64,000 bases of DNA, taken from the NCBI RefSeq assembly GCF_036898825.1, contig NZ_JARUND010000001.1:4402001-4466000 (forward strand). Direction: 5' to 3'. The position numbers and the translations under genes are program-made. The stretch is from Streptomyces sp. B21-083 (GTDB taxonomy: Bacteria; Actinomycetota; Actinomycetes; Streptomycetales; Streptomycetaceae). Under the pieces are notes generated by a model that was not told where the DNA came from, did no database searches, and worked only from the letters and a program-made list of their open reading frames with translations. Of this stretch, positions 45,732 to 54,486 are shown piece by piece (position 1 is the stretch's first letter; every line of letters begins with the position of its first letter).

Positions 45732-48317
45732 ATGAGCACCGAGGAGACACCGGCGCCGCGTTCTCTCGCGGAAGCGCTTCGCGCGCGGGACGACGCGTCA
45801 CTCGCCGCGCTGCTGCGCAGCCGTCCGGACCTCATCACCCCCGTCCCCACCGACCTCACCCAGCTGGCCACCCGCGCCGGCACCCGCGCGTCGGTCGTGC
45901 GCGCCCTGGAACGCCTGGACCGGTTCACGCTCCAGACGGCACAGGCGCTGGCCGTGGCCCCGGACCCGGCGTCGTACGACGATCTGCTGGCCCTTCTCGC
46001 GGGCGACGCCGCCGACCCCGGCGTCGCCGCCGCCGTGCCCCGTGCCCTCGCCGTGCTGCGCGAGCAGGCGCTGGTGTGGGGCGGCCCGGACCAGCTGCGC
46101 CTGGTGCGTACCGCCCGTGAGCTGCTGGCGCCCTCGCCGCAGCATCCGTCCCCGACCGGGCTCGGGCCGACGGTCGCGGAGGCGACGGCGGGGATGTCGC
46201 CGGGCCGGGTCCAGGAGATCGTGGCGGCGGCGGGGCTCACGTCGACGCACGACGCGGTGAGCGCGGTGGCGTCGCTGACCGCCCTGTTCACCGACCGCAA
46301 GCGGATGGCCGCGCTGCTCGACACCGCGCCCCCGGACTCCGTCGACGTACTGCGGCGGCTCGTCTGGGGCCCGCCGTACGGGCAGGTCACCGCCGATCCG
46401 GCCACGCACCTGCGCTGGCTGCTGGACCGGGGCCTGCTCCTCCCCACCGCGCCCGGCACTGTCGTACTGCCGCGCGAGGTGGCCCTGCATCTGCGCGGCG
46501 GGCGGGCGCACCGGACGACCGAGCCGTTGCCGCCCGGGGTCGAGCCGGCCGCCGTTCATCGTCCACAGGTTGTGGACAGTGCGGCGGCGGGGCAGGCGTA
46601 CACGACGCTGGCGACCGTCGAGGAGCTGCTGAAGGACTGGGACGAGGGCGGCCCGGCGGTGCTGCGGGCCGGCGGGCTGAGCGTCCGTGACCTCAAGCGG
46701 ACCGCCATCGCCCTGGACGTGTCCGAGCCGGTCGCCGCCTTCTGGGTCGAACTCGCCTACGCGGCAGGCCTGTTGGCGTCCGACGGTGAGGCCGACGAGC
46801 GGTACGCGGCGACCCCCGCATACGACGAGTGGCTCCAGTGGCCCGCCGCCCGGCGCTGGGCGCGGCTCGCGGAGGCGTGGCTGTCGGCGACCCGGACGCC
46901 CGGAGTGATCGGCGGCCGGGACGCGAAGGACCGTACGCTGTCCGCCCTCGGCCCGGGTCTGGACCGGTCGGCCGCGCCGGAGGTACGGCACCGGGTGCTG
47001 GCCCTGCTGGCCGCGCTCCCGGAGGGCACGTCCCCGACCGTCGAGTCCGTGCTGGCCCGCCTGCACTGGGAGCGTCCGACGCGTGGCCCGCAGCAGGACC
47101 GGGGCGGTGACGAGGACCTGCGCACCAGGCTCGCCCGCTGGACCCTGGCCGAGGCCGAGTCGCTGGGCGTCACTGGCCGGGGCGCCCTGTCGTCCCAGGG
47201 CCGGGCCCTGCTCGGCGCCCCCGCCGCACCGCCGAAGCCGGCCGAACCGACAGGCCCGGGCGACAAACTCCCGGTCCACCACCACGAGCGCCACGATCAC
47301 CCCCACTCCTCACCCGCCCAATCCCACCCCCACACCCACACCCTCGAACCCCTCTCACCCGCCGAACAGGCGACCGCGTCCGCCACCGCGGCCCGGCTGC
47401 TCACCCCGCTGCTGCCCGAGCCGCTCGACCACGTCCTCCTCCAGGCGGACCTGACGGCGGTGGCCCCGGGTCCCCTCAAGCGCCCCCTGGCCGATGTGCT
47501 CGGCGTGCTCGCGGACATCGAGTCGAAGGGCGGCGCGACGGTCTACCGCTTCACCCCGGGTTCCGTACGCCGTGCCCTGGACGCGGGCCGCTCCGCCTCC
47601 GACCTGCACGACTTCCTGACCGCCCACTCCCGTACGCCGGTTCCGCAGCCCCTCGCCTACCTCATCGACGACGTGGCGCGCAGACACGGCCATCTGCGGA
47701 TCGGCGCGGCCTCGGCGTACGTGCGCTGCGACGACGACGCGGTGCTCAGCGAGATCCTCGCCGACAAGCGGTCCGAGAGCCTGCGTCTGCGGCGCCTGGC
47801 GCCCACGGTGCTGGCCGCCCAGGCCGACCCGGCGACCCTTCTCGACGGTCTGCGGGCGATGGGCTTCGCGCCGGCCGCCGAGTCCGCCGAGGGCGACGTC
47901 CTGATCACCCGCGCCCACGCCCACCGCACCCCGCCCCGAGCCGCCCCGGACCCGGTGCCGGACGGCCCGCCGGCCCCCGACACCACGCTTCTGTCGGCGG
48001 CGATCCGCGCGATCAGGGCCGGCGACCTGGCCGCGACGGCTCCCCGCAAACCTACGGAGACCCCGGCCACGACCGGCGACCTCCCCCGCACCAGCCCCGC
48101 CGAGACCCTCGCCACCATGCAGGCCGCCGTGATGACCGGCGAGGCCGTCTGGATCGGATACGTCAACGCCGAGGGCGCCGCCAGCCAGCGCGTCATCGCC
48201 CCCGTCCGCGTCGAGGGCGGCTTCGTCACGGCGTACGACCACACGGCGGACGAGGTACGGACGTATCCGCTGCACCGGGTCACAGGCGTGGCGGAACTGG
48301 CGGACGACCAGCCGTAG
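45732..48317 (+). CDS. Helicase-associated (XPB N-terminal-like) protein with C-terminal WYL domain
   Basis: An 861-residue protein. The N-terminal half contains winged-helix and XPB/Ssl2 N-terminal-like segments (SLAEALRARDDASLAALLRSR, ATRAGTRASVVRALERLDRF). The helicase C-like block (LLTPLLPEPLDHVLLQADLTAVAPGP) lies at about 550-740. The last 60 residues are a WYL-type domain (EAVWIGYVNAEGAASQRVIA). A His-rich linker (HHHERHDHPHSS) sits near 515-530. No Walker motifs are seen, so it is not itself a helicase. It lies 122 bp upstream of the XPB helicase gene, so a partner or regulator of that helicase is likely. ATG 45732 follows a short GGGCGGG site. Confidence 0.85.
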   Translation: MSTEETPAPRSLAEALRARDDASLAALLRSRPDLITPVPTDLTQLATRAGTRASVVRALERLDRFTLQTAQALAVAPDPASYDDLLALLAGDAADPGVAAAVPRALAVLREQALVWGGPDQLRLVRTARELLAPSPQHPSPTGLGPTVAEATAGMSPGRVQEIVAAAGLTSTHDAVSAVASLTALFTDRKRMAALLDTAPPDSVDVLRRLVWGPPYGQVTADPATHLRWLLDRGLLLPTAPGTVVLPREVALHLRGGRAHRTTEPLPPGVEPAAVHRPQVVDSAAAGQAYTTLATVEELLKDWDEGGPAVLRAGGLSVRDLKRTAIALDVSEPVAAFWVELAYAAGLLASDGEADERYAATPAYDEWLQWPAARRWARLAEAWLSATRTPGVIGGRDAKDRTLSALGPGLDRSAAPEVRHRVLALLAALPEGTSPTVESVLARLHWERPTRGPQQDRGGDEDLRTRLARWTLAEAESLGVTGRGALSSQGRALLGAPAAPPKPAEPTGPGDKLPVHHHERHDHPHSSPAQSHPHTHTLEPLSPAEQATASATAARLLTPLLPEPLDHVLLQADLTAVAPGPLKRPLADVLGVLADIESKGGATVYRFTPGSVRRALDAGRSASDLHDFLTAHSRTPVPQPLAYLIDDVARRHGHLRIGAASAYVRCDDDAVLSEILADKRSESLRLRRLAPTVLAAQADPATLLDGLRAMGFAPAAESAEGDVLITRAHAHRTPPRAAPDPVPDGPPAPDTTLLSAAIRAIRAGDLAATAPRKPTETPATTGDLPRTSPAETLATMQAAVMTGEAVWIGYVNAEGAASQRVIAPVRVEGGFVTAYDHTADEVRTYPLHRVTGVAELADDQP

Positions 48318-48439
48318 GCACCGTGGACACCGTAGGCACCGTGGGCTGTGATGTGCGCCCCGCCGTGACCGTCCGCCGGTAGGGCACACTGGAGGTTTGG
48401 CCGTAGGCCGTCGGCCGTGCGGAAGGGATGTGTACGTAC

Positions 48440-50092
48440 GTGAATGGTCCACTCATCGTCCAGTCGGACAAGACCCTGCTCCTTGAGGTCGATCACGAGC
48501 AGGCGGGCGAGTGTCGTCGGGCCATCGCGCCGTTCGCCGAGCTGGAGCGGGCGCCGGAGCACATCCACACCTACCGGGTGACCCCGCTGGGCCTGTGGAA
48601 CGCGCGGGCCGCCGGGCACGACGCCGAGCAGGTCGTCGACGCGCTCGTGCAGTACAGCCGCTACCCCGTGCCGCACGCGCTGCTCGTCGACATCGCCGAG
48701 ACGATGGACCGCTACGGCCGGCTGACGCTGAGCAAGCACCCGGTGCACGGGCTGGTCCTCACGAGCACCGACCGTCCCGTGCTTGAGGAGATCCTGCGTT
48801 CCAAGCGGATCACCCCTCTCGTCGGCGTCCGGCTCGACCCGGACACCGTGGCCGTGCACCCCTCCGAGCGCGGGCAGATCAAGCAGGTGCTGCTGAAGCT
48901 GGGCTGGCCGGCCGAGGACCTCGCCGGGTACGTCGACGGCGAGGCGCACCCGATCGAGCTGGCCGAGGACGGGTGGTCGCTGCGCCCGTACCAGCAGCAG
49001 GCCGTGGAGAACTTCTGGCACGGCGGCAGCGGAGTGGTCGTCCTGCCTTGTGGGGCGGGAAAAACGCTGGTCGGGGCCGGGTCGATGGCCGAGGCGAAGG
49101 CCACCACCCTCATCCTCGTCACGAACACCGTCTCGGCCCGGCAGTGGAAGCACGAGCTGGTGAAGCGGACGTCGCTGACCGAGGAGGAGATCGGCGAGTA
49201 CAGCGGTACGCGCAAGGAGATCCGGCCGGTCACCATCGCGACGTACCAGGTGCTCACGACCCGGCGTAAGGGTGTCTATCCGCACCTGGAGCTGTTCGAC
49301 TCCCGCGACTGGGGGCTGATCATCTACGACGAGGTGCATCTGCTGCCCGCGCCCGTCTTCAAGTTCACCGCCGATCTGCAGGCCCGGCGGCGGCTCGGTC
49401 TCACGGCGACCCTCGTACGGGAGGACGGGCGGGAGTCGGACGTCTTCTCGCTCATCGGCCCGAAGCGGTTCGACGCGCCCTGGAAGGAGATCGAGGCGCA
49501 GGGCTACATCGCGCCCGCCGACTGTGTCGAGGTGCGGGTCAACCTGACCGAGTCGGAGCGGATCTCCTACGCCACCGCCGAGACCGAGGAGAAGTACCGC
49601 TTCTGCGCGACCACCGCCACCAAGCGGAAGGTCACGGAGGCGATCGTGCGGCGCTTCGCCGGTCAGCAGATCCTCGTCATCGGCCAGTACATCGACCAGC
49701 TCGACGAACTGGGCGAGCATCTGAACGCGCCCGTCATCAAGGGCGAGACGCCGAACTCGCAGCGCGAGAAGCTCTTCGACGCGTTCCGGGAGGGCGAGAT
49801 CAGCGTGCTGGTCGTGTCCAAGGTCGCGAACTTCTCGATCGACCTGCCGGAGGCGACCGTCGCCATCCAGGTCTCGGGCACCTTCGGGTCACGGCAGGAG
49901 GAGGCTCAGCGGCTGGGGCGCGTACTGCGGCCGAAGGCCGACGGCCACAAGGCCCACTTCTACTCGGTGGTCGCCCGGGACACCATCGACCAGGACTTCG
50001 CCGCCCACCGCCAACGGTTCCTGGCGGAACAGGGATACGCGTACCGGATCATGGACGCGGACGAGATTCTGACAGAGGACGCCGGGGGCTGA
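48440..50092 (+). CDS. XPB-family DNA helicase
   Basis: A 550-residue superfamily 2 helicase: Walker A LPCGAGKTLV, DEVH box (IIYDEVHLLPAP), the XPB-type RED motif (TLVREDGRES), motif VI QRLGRVLRPK, and an N-terminal domain (HIHTYRVTPLGLWNARAAG) shared with archaeal and mycobacterial XPB. Bacterial XPB unwinds DNA 3' to 5' and anneals strands in vitro; its repair role is unclear. The start at GTG 48440 gives VNGPLIVQSDKTLLLE as in homologs I recall; ATG 48428 is the alternative. It is co-oriented with the helicase-associated gene. Confidence 0.93.
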   Translation: MNGPLIVQSDKTLLLEVDHEQAGECRRAIAPFAELERAPEHIHTYRVTPLGLWNARAAGHDAEQVVDALVQYSRYPVPHALLVDIAETMDRYGRLTLSKHPVHGLVLTSTDRPVLEEILRSKRITPLVGVRLDPDTVAVHPSERGQIKQVLLKLGWPAEDLAGYVDGEAHPIELAEDGWSLRPYQQQAVENFWHGGSGVVVLPCGAGKTLVGAGSMAEAKATTLILVTNTVSARQWKHELVKRTSLTEEEIGEYSGTRKEIRPVTIATYQVLTTRRKGVYPHLELFDSRDWGLIIYDEVHLLPAPVFKFTADLQARRRLGLTATLVREDGRESDVFSLIGPKRFDAPWKEIEAQGYIAPADCVEVRVNLTESERISYATAETEEKYRFCATTATKRKVTEAIVRRFAGQQILVIGQYIDQLDELGEHLNAPVIKGETPNSQREKLFDAFREGEISVLVVSKVANFSIDLPEATVAIQVSGTFGSRQEEAQRLGRVLRPKADGHKAHFYSVVARDTIDQDFAAHRQRFLAEQGYAYRIMDADEILTEDAGG

Positions 50093-50117
50093 GCCGCGAA
50101 CGGCCGACACCGGTCGT

Positions 50118-50312
50118 TCACCTGCTTCGGACGCCCGCTTCCTCTCCGTACTCGCCGAGGAGTACGACGCTCAGGGCCGCGCCCGCGAACACCTTGACGG
50201 CGCGCAGGGCGTCGCCGACGGGGTGGCGGTGGCCGCCCCGCACGGGGGTGGCGCCGGAGCGGGCGGAAGCCACGGAGGCTACGGACGCGGGGGTGAAGGA
50301 TGCTGCGCTCAT
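50118..50312 (-). CDS. Small protein of unknown function
   Basis: A 64-residue frame with strong third-position GC: MSAASFTPASVASVASARSG, then RGGHRHPVGDALRAVKVFAG and a hydrophobic stretch (AALSVVLLGEY) ending GEEAGVRSR. It lies convergent to the XPB gene, 25 bp from its stop. The conserved-looking middle and codon use support coding; the function is unknown. Confidence 0.65.
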   Translation of the reverse strand: MSAASFTPASVASVASARSGATPVRGGHRHPVGDALRAVKVFAGAALSVVLLGEYGEEAGVRSR

Positions 50313-50640
50313 GTATCCATGGTCGCTCCCGGCGCAGCCGATGCCATCGGCCTGCGGGTCGAACCTCCGTCATCTCCCTCTACGCCTCCGGGTGGACGTC
50401 TCCCCCACAGGAAGGTGGAGTCCGTCCCCTAGGGGACGCCGGCTGCCGTACGCGCCGGCCCACTCACCGGCGTACGCCGAAATTGATTGGCCTCCGCCTG
50501 CTCCCGTCCCCTAGGATCTCCGCTCTTGCCCGCCTCCCGTCGTGGAGCGCCGCCGCCCGGACGGAAACCGGTCGGCTCTCGACGTCCCACCCAGCAGCGC
50601 GTACCCAGCCGGTACGCGGCAGGTAGCCGGAGGCACCCCA
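50313..50640. other. Upstream region of the HelR/HelD-like gene, with a 14-bp palindrome
   Basis: 328 bp without a gene. GTCCCCTAGGGGAC (50424-50437) is a perfect palindrome, and GTCCCCTAGGAT recurs at 50506-50517 where TAGGAT could serve as a -10 box. CGGCGTACGCCG (50468-50479) is another short palindrome. One of these may be the operator of the downstream gene. Confidence 0.5.
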
Positions 50641-52707
50641 TTGTCCAGCCCCGTTCCCGCCCCCGTTTCCGCCCCCATGGCCGACGACCCCCTCGGCCGC
50701 GAACGCTCCCATCTGGCCGCCTCCCGGGGAGCCCTCCGTGCGATGCGTGAGGACGCGGAGTCCCTCGACATCAAGGACGTCACCGCGAACTGGGTCAACG
50801 CGGCGGTCCTCTCTCGCCAGATCGAGGAGCGGATCAAGGCCCTCGCCGACCTCAGTCACACCCCGCTGTTCTTCGGCCGCCTCGACTATCTGCACGCTCC
50901 CGGCGCCGAGCAGGCCGAGGGCGCGGAGGGGGAGCAGTTCTACATCGGGCGCCGGCACGTCCACGACGCCGGCGGCGACCCCATGGTCATCGACTGGCGC
51001 GCGCCGGTGTCCCAGCCGTTCTACCGGGCCTCGAAGACGGACCCGATGGACGTCGGCCTGCGCCGCCGCTTCGGGTACACCGGCGGAGACCTCACGGCGT
51101 ACGAGGACGAGCACCTCTCCGACCCCAGCGAGTCGGCGGCCACCAGCAAGCTGCTCCAGCAGGAGATCGAGCGCCCGCGCGTGGGCCCGATGCGCGACAT
51201 CGTGGCCACCATCCAGCCCGAGCAGGACGAGATCGTACGCAGCGGGCTGGGCGGCTCGGTGTGCGTGCAGGGGGGTCCCGGCACCGGGAAGACGGCCGTC
51301 GGTCTGCACCGGGTCGCGTATCTCCTCTACGCCCACCGCGACCGGCTGGCCCGGACCGGCACCCTCGTCATCGGGCCGAACAAGTCCTTCCTCCACTACA
51401 TCGAGCAAGTGCTGCCCGCCCTGGGCGAGTTGGAGGTCAAGCAGGCCACCGTCGACGACCTGGTGGCCCATGTCGAGGTGCACGGCACTGACGACTCGAC
51501 GGCGGCGGTCATCAAGGGCGACGCACGGATGGCGAAGGTGCTGCGAAACGCCGTCTACTCCCATGTCACCCTGCCCACCGAGCCCGTCATGGTCGTCCGC
51601 GGGTCACGGCGCTGGCGCGTCCCGGCGTACGAACTGGAGTCGATGGTCCGCGAGTTGCTGGACCGGGACATCCGTTACGGCGCCGCCCGCGAGGCCCTGC
51701 CGCAGCGCATCGCGCACACGGTGCTGGTGCAGATGGAACGGTCCGGTGAGGCCCCGGACGACCGTGTGCAGGACTCCGTCGCCCGCAACGCGGCGGTGAA
51801 GGCGGCGGTGAAGGCGATCTGGCCGCCCGTCGACCCGGCCAGACTCGTCCTGCGCCTCCTCACCGACGCGGACTTCCTCGCCGTGCACGCGGCCGGAATC
51901 CTCGACGAGGACGAGCAGAAGGAGATCCTCTGGGCGAAACCCGTACGGTCGGTGAAGTCGGCCAAGTGGTCGCCCGCGGACGCCGTGTTGATCGACGAGA
52001 CGACCGACCTGGTCCAGCGCACGCACTCGCTCGGGCATGTCGTCCTGGACGAGGCGCAGGATCTCTCGCCGATGCAGTACCGGGCGGTGGGCCGACGCTG
52101 CACGACGGGCTCGGCGACCGTCCTCGGCGACCTCGCGCAGGGCACGACGCCCTGGGCGACACGGAGTTGGGACGAGGCCCTGACCCACCTGGGCAAGTCC
52201 GACGCGGTGGTGGAGGAACTGACGGCCGGTTTCCGCGTCCCGACCGACGTCATCACGTACGCGTCCCGGCTGCTCCCGCACATCGCCCCGGGTCTGACGC
52301 CGGTGGCGTCGGTCCGCGAGAACCCGGGTTTCTTCGACGTACGGCCGATCAGCGAGACGCGTCAAGTGGTCGACGCCTGCGAGGAGTTGCTGCGCAACGA
52401 GGGCTCGACGGGCCTGATCGCGGCGGACAACCGCATCCCCGCCCTCACGGAGGCCCTGACGGCGGCGGGCCTCACCCACCTCTCCCCCGGCGAGGAGACG
52501 ACGCACGAAACCCGCCTGACCCTGGTCCCGGCGTCCCTCGCGAAGGGCCTGGAGTACGACTACGTGGTCCTGGACGAACCCCAGGCCGTCGTCGACGCCG
52601 AACCCGACGAACGCACCGGCCTACGACGCCTGTACGTATCCCTGACCCGAGCGGTCTCGGGCCTCATCGTGACCCATGCGACGCCGCTGCCGCGGCAACT
52701 GGACTGA
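50641..52707 (+). CDS. HelR/HelD-like RNA polymerase-associated helicase-like ATPase
   Basis: A 688-residue UvrD/Rep-type ATPase: an N-terminal coiled arm (RERSHLAASRGALRAMREDAESLD), Walker A QGGPGTGKTAVGLHR, Walker B VVLDEAQDLSPMQ and the C-terminal motif ETRLTLVPASLAKGLEYDYVVLDEP. This layout is that of HelD, which strips stalled RNA polymerase off DNA, and of HelR, which in Streptomyces protects polymerase from rifamycins. I cannot separate the two by eye. The start is TTG 50641, because GGAGG lies 7 bases upstream; ATG 50677 is the alternative. It is a single-gene unit. Confidence 0.85.
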   Translation: MSSPVPAPVSAPMADDPLGRERSHLAASRGALRAMREDAESLDIKDVTANWVNAAVLSRQIEERIKALADLSHTPLFFGRLDYLHAPGAEQAEGAEGEQFYIGRRHVHDAGGDPMVIDWRAPVSQPFYRASKTDPMDVGLRRRFGYTGGDLTAYEDEHLSDPSESAATSKLLQQEIERPRVGPMRDIVATIQPEQDEIVRSGLGGSVCVQGGPGTGKTAVGLHRVAYLLYAHRDRLARTGTLVIGPNKSFLHYIEQVLPALGELEVKQATVDDLVAHVEVHGTDDSTAAVIKGDARMAKVLRNAVYSHVTLPTEPVMVVRGSRRWRVPAYELESMVRELLDRDIRYGAAREALPQRIAHTVLVQMERSGEAPDDRVQDSVARNAAVKAAVKAIWPPVDPARLVLRLLTDADFLAVHAAGILDEDEQKEILWAKPVRSVKSAKWSPADAVLIDETTDLVQRTHSLGHVVLDEAQDLSPMQYRAVGRRCTTGSATVLGDLAQGTTPWATRSWDEALTHLGKSDAVVEELTAGFRVPTDVITYASRLLPHIAPGLTPVASVRENPGFFDVRPISETRQVVDACEELLRNEGSTGLIAADNRIPALTEALTAAGLTHLSPGEETTHETRLTLVPASLAKGLEYDYVVLDEPQAVVDAEPDERTGLRRLYVSLTRAVSGLIVTHATPLPRQLD

Positions 52708-52774
52708 CGGGTTTATTTCCCACCCACCCACCCGCGCACCGCATCTGACCAGCCCAGGCCGACACCCGCATCTT

Positions 52775-52850
52775 CAGCCCGTCCGGCGTTTGAGGACAAG
52801 GCCCCTTCAGGGCCGAAGCGGGGGTCTGGGGGCGCAGCCCCCAGGAACGG
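52775..52850 (+). repeat. Dispersed intergenic repeat, copy C
   Basis: Shares CAGCCCGTCCGGCG, TTGAGGACAAGGCCCCTTC and the GGGGGCGCAGCCCCC hairpin with copies A and B, but differs in between and lacks their last 20 bp. It sits between the HelR/HelD-like gene and cutC, convergent genes. Confidence 0.85.
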
Positions 52851-52891
52851 GATGGGACGGGTAAGGGCGGCGGGGGCGAAAAAAACGAACA

Positions 52892-53584
52892 TCACCCCGC
52901 GTCCAACACCCTCCGCCACTCCTCGACCGCCGCAACCGAAACCCCCCTCCCCCACCCCTCCGGCCGAGCCGCGCCCCCGATATGGAAACCGTCCACCCCC
53001 GCCGCCCGCAGCCGCGGCACATGCTCCAGCCGCAGCCCACCCCCCACCAGAAGCCGCTGCTCGTACCCGGGCTCGCCATGCCGCGCCGCCTCGGCGAGCA
53101 GCGTGGGGAGTCCGGTGTCGACGCCGGTCGCCGAGCCGGCGGTGAGGTAGGTGTCGAGGCCGGGGAGTCCGTCGAGCTGCTTGCGCAGGTCGTCCCGGTC
53201 GACGGCGTGGTCGATCGCGCGATGGAACGTCCAACGGCAGCCGCCGAGCTCACCCACGACCCGCTCGACCGCGCCGAGATCGACGCCACCGTCCGCCCCC
53301 AGGAACCCGAGCACGAACTCGTCCGCGCCCGCCCCCCGCAACTCGCCGGCGACCCGGACCAGCCGCTCGATGTCACCGGCGCCGAACCCGTCCGCCAGCC
53401 GGAGCATCACCCGCAGCGGGATGTCGACGGCCGCACGGATCCCGGCGAAGGCGGCCACCGTCGGCGTGAGCCCGTCGGCGGCCATGTCGGTGACCAGCTC
53501 CAGCCGGTCCGCACCTCCGGCCCGGGCGGCGACGGCGTCCTCGACACCGAGGGCGATCACCTCCAGGACTGCGCGCTCACTCAT
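52892..53584 (-). CDS. cutC: CutC family protein
   Basis: A 230-residue TIM-barrel protein: N-terminal LEVIALGVEDAVAARAGGADRLEL, GLTPTVAAFAGIRAAVDIPL and TFHRAIDHAVD are all CutC signatures. CutC was named for copper homeostasis in E. coli, but direct copper handling is doubtful and the enzyme activity remains uncertain. ATG 53584 is the family start; a longer frame upstream has no family resemblance. Confidence 0.92.
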   Translation of the reverse strand: MSERAVLEVIALGVEDAVAARAGGADRLELVTDMAADGLTPTVAAFAGIRAAVDIPLRVMLRLADGFGAGDIERLVRVAGELRGAGADEFVLGFLGADGGVDLGAVERVVGELGGCRWTFHRAIDHAVDRDDLRKQLDGLPGLDTYLTAGSATGVDTGLPTLLAEAARHGEPGYEQRLLVGGGLRLEHVPRLRAAGVDGFHIGGAARPEGWGRGVSVAAVEEWRRVLDAG

Positions 53585-53702
53585 GGGTCCCCATTCATCG
53601 ACGCCGACACCATCGGCTACAGGTCTAGTCCAATCCAGAGTACGCCCGAGCCGCCGAGTCCCCCACCCCGCCACCGACCCGGCCGGACGGGAGAATGCCC
53701 CC

Positions 53703-54446
53703 ATGCCCGATCAGTCCGACCCCGAGTCCCGCGCCACCCCCGCCGCACTGGCCGCCCTCCGCGCCCGCTGGACCCAGGCCCTGGAAGCAGCCCGCGCCAC
53801 CACAACCACAACGGCTCCCTCCCCCGCGCCTCCCGACCCCACCCCCTACGCCGACAACCTCCTCGCCCGCTATCAGGAACCCCAGCGCCGCTACCACACC
53901 CTCACCCACCTCACCGCGGTCCTCGACCACATCGACGTACTGGAAGCGGAGGAGGCCAGGACGCCCGCCCCTGGCCTCGCCCCCGACCTCGCCCTGGTGC
54001 GCCTGGCCGCCTGGTTCCACGACGCCGTGTACGCCCCCGACCGCTCCGAGAACGAGGAACGCTCCGCCCGTCTCGCCGAACGCGCGCTCACCGAAGCCGG
54101 CGTCTCCCCGGCGGGCACCGCGGAGGTGGCCCGTCTGGTCCGCCTCACGCTCACCCATGACCCGGCGCCGGACGACCGAAACGGCCAGGTCCTGTGCGAC
54201 GCGGACCTCGCGATCCTGGCCGCGCCCGAGGACACGTACGCCGCCTACACCGCAGCCGTCCGCGAGGAGTACGCCTTCGTCCCCGACGACGCCTTCAGGG
54301 CAGGCCGGGCCGCGGTACTGCGCCAACTCCTCGCCCTGCCAAGGCTGTTCCGGACGCCGTACGGGACGGAGCGCTGGGAGGAGCCGTCGCGCGCCAACAT
54401 CGCGGCGGAGCTGCGGCGGCTCGAAGGTGACTCGGGCCCGATTTAA
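53703..54446 (+). CDS. HD-domain metal-dependent phosphohydrolase
   Basis: A 247-residue HD-superfamily protein of the 'predicted metal-dependent HD phosphohydrolase' group: ligands in RRYHTLTHL, the HD pair in AAWFHDAVYAPD, a helical middle (ENEERSARLAERAL) and Asp in VLCDADLAILAA. About 45 N-terminal residues are Thr/Ala/Pro-rich and probably disordered. ATG 53703 was chosen by family match. The substrate is unknown. It is divergent from cutC. Confidence 0.87.
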   Translation: MPDQSDPESRATPAALAALRARWTQALEAARATTTTTAPSPAPPDPTPYADNLLARYQEPQRRYHTLTHLTAVLDHIDVLEAEEARTPAPGLAPDLALVRLAAWFHDAVYAPDRSENEERSARLAERALTEAGVSPAGTAEVARLVRLTLTHDPAPDDRNGQVLCDADLAILAAPEDTYAAYTAAVREEYAFVPDDAFRAGRAAVLRQLLALPRLFRTPYGTERWEEPSRANIAAELRRLEGDSGPI

Positions 54447-54486
54447 TCCGTGTCCGCACGGGCACCCCAGCCCCTATCCTCGCCGC

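Noticed and set aside
50460..50640. Rifamycin-associated element before the HelR/HelD-like gene
   Set aside because: No long inverted repeat of the kind I recall was seen; a motif scan would be needed.
53151..53702. In-frame extension upstream of the HD gene
   Set aside because: It is antisense to cutC, which has unmistakable family motifs.
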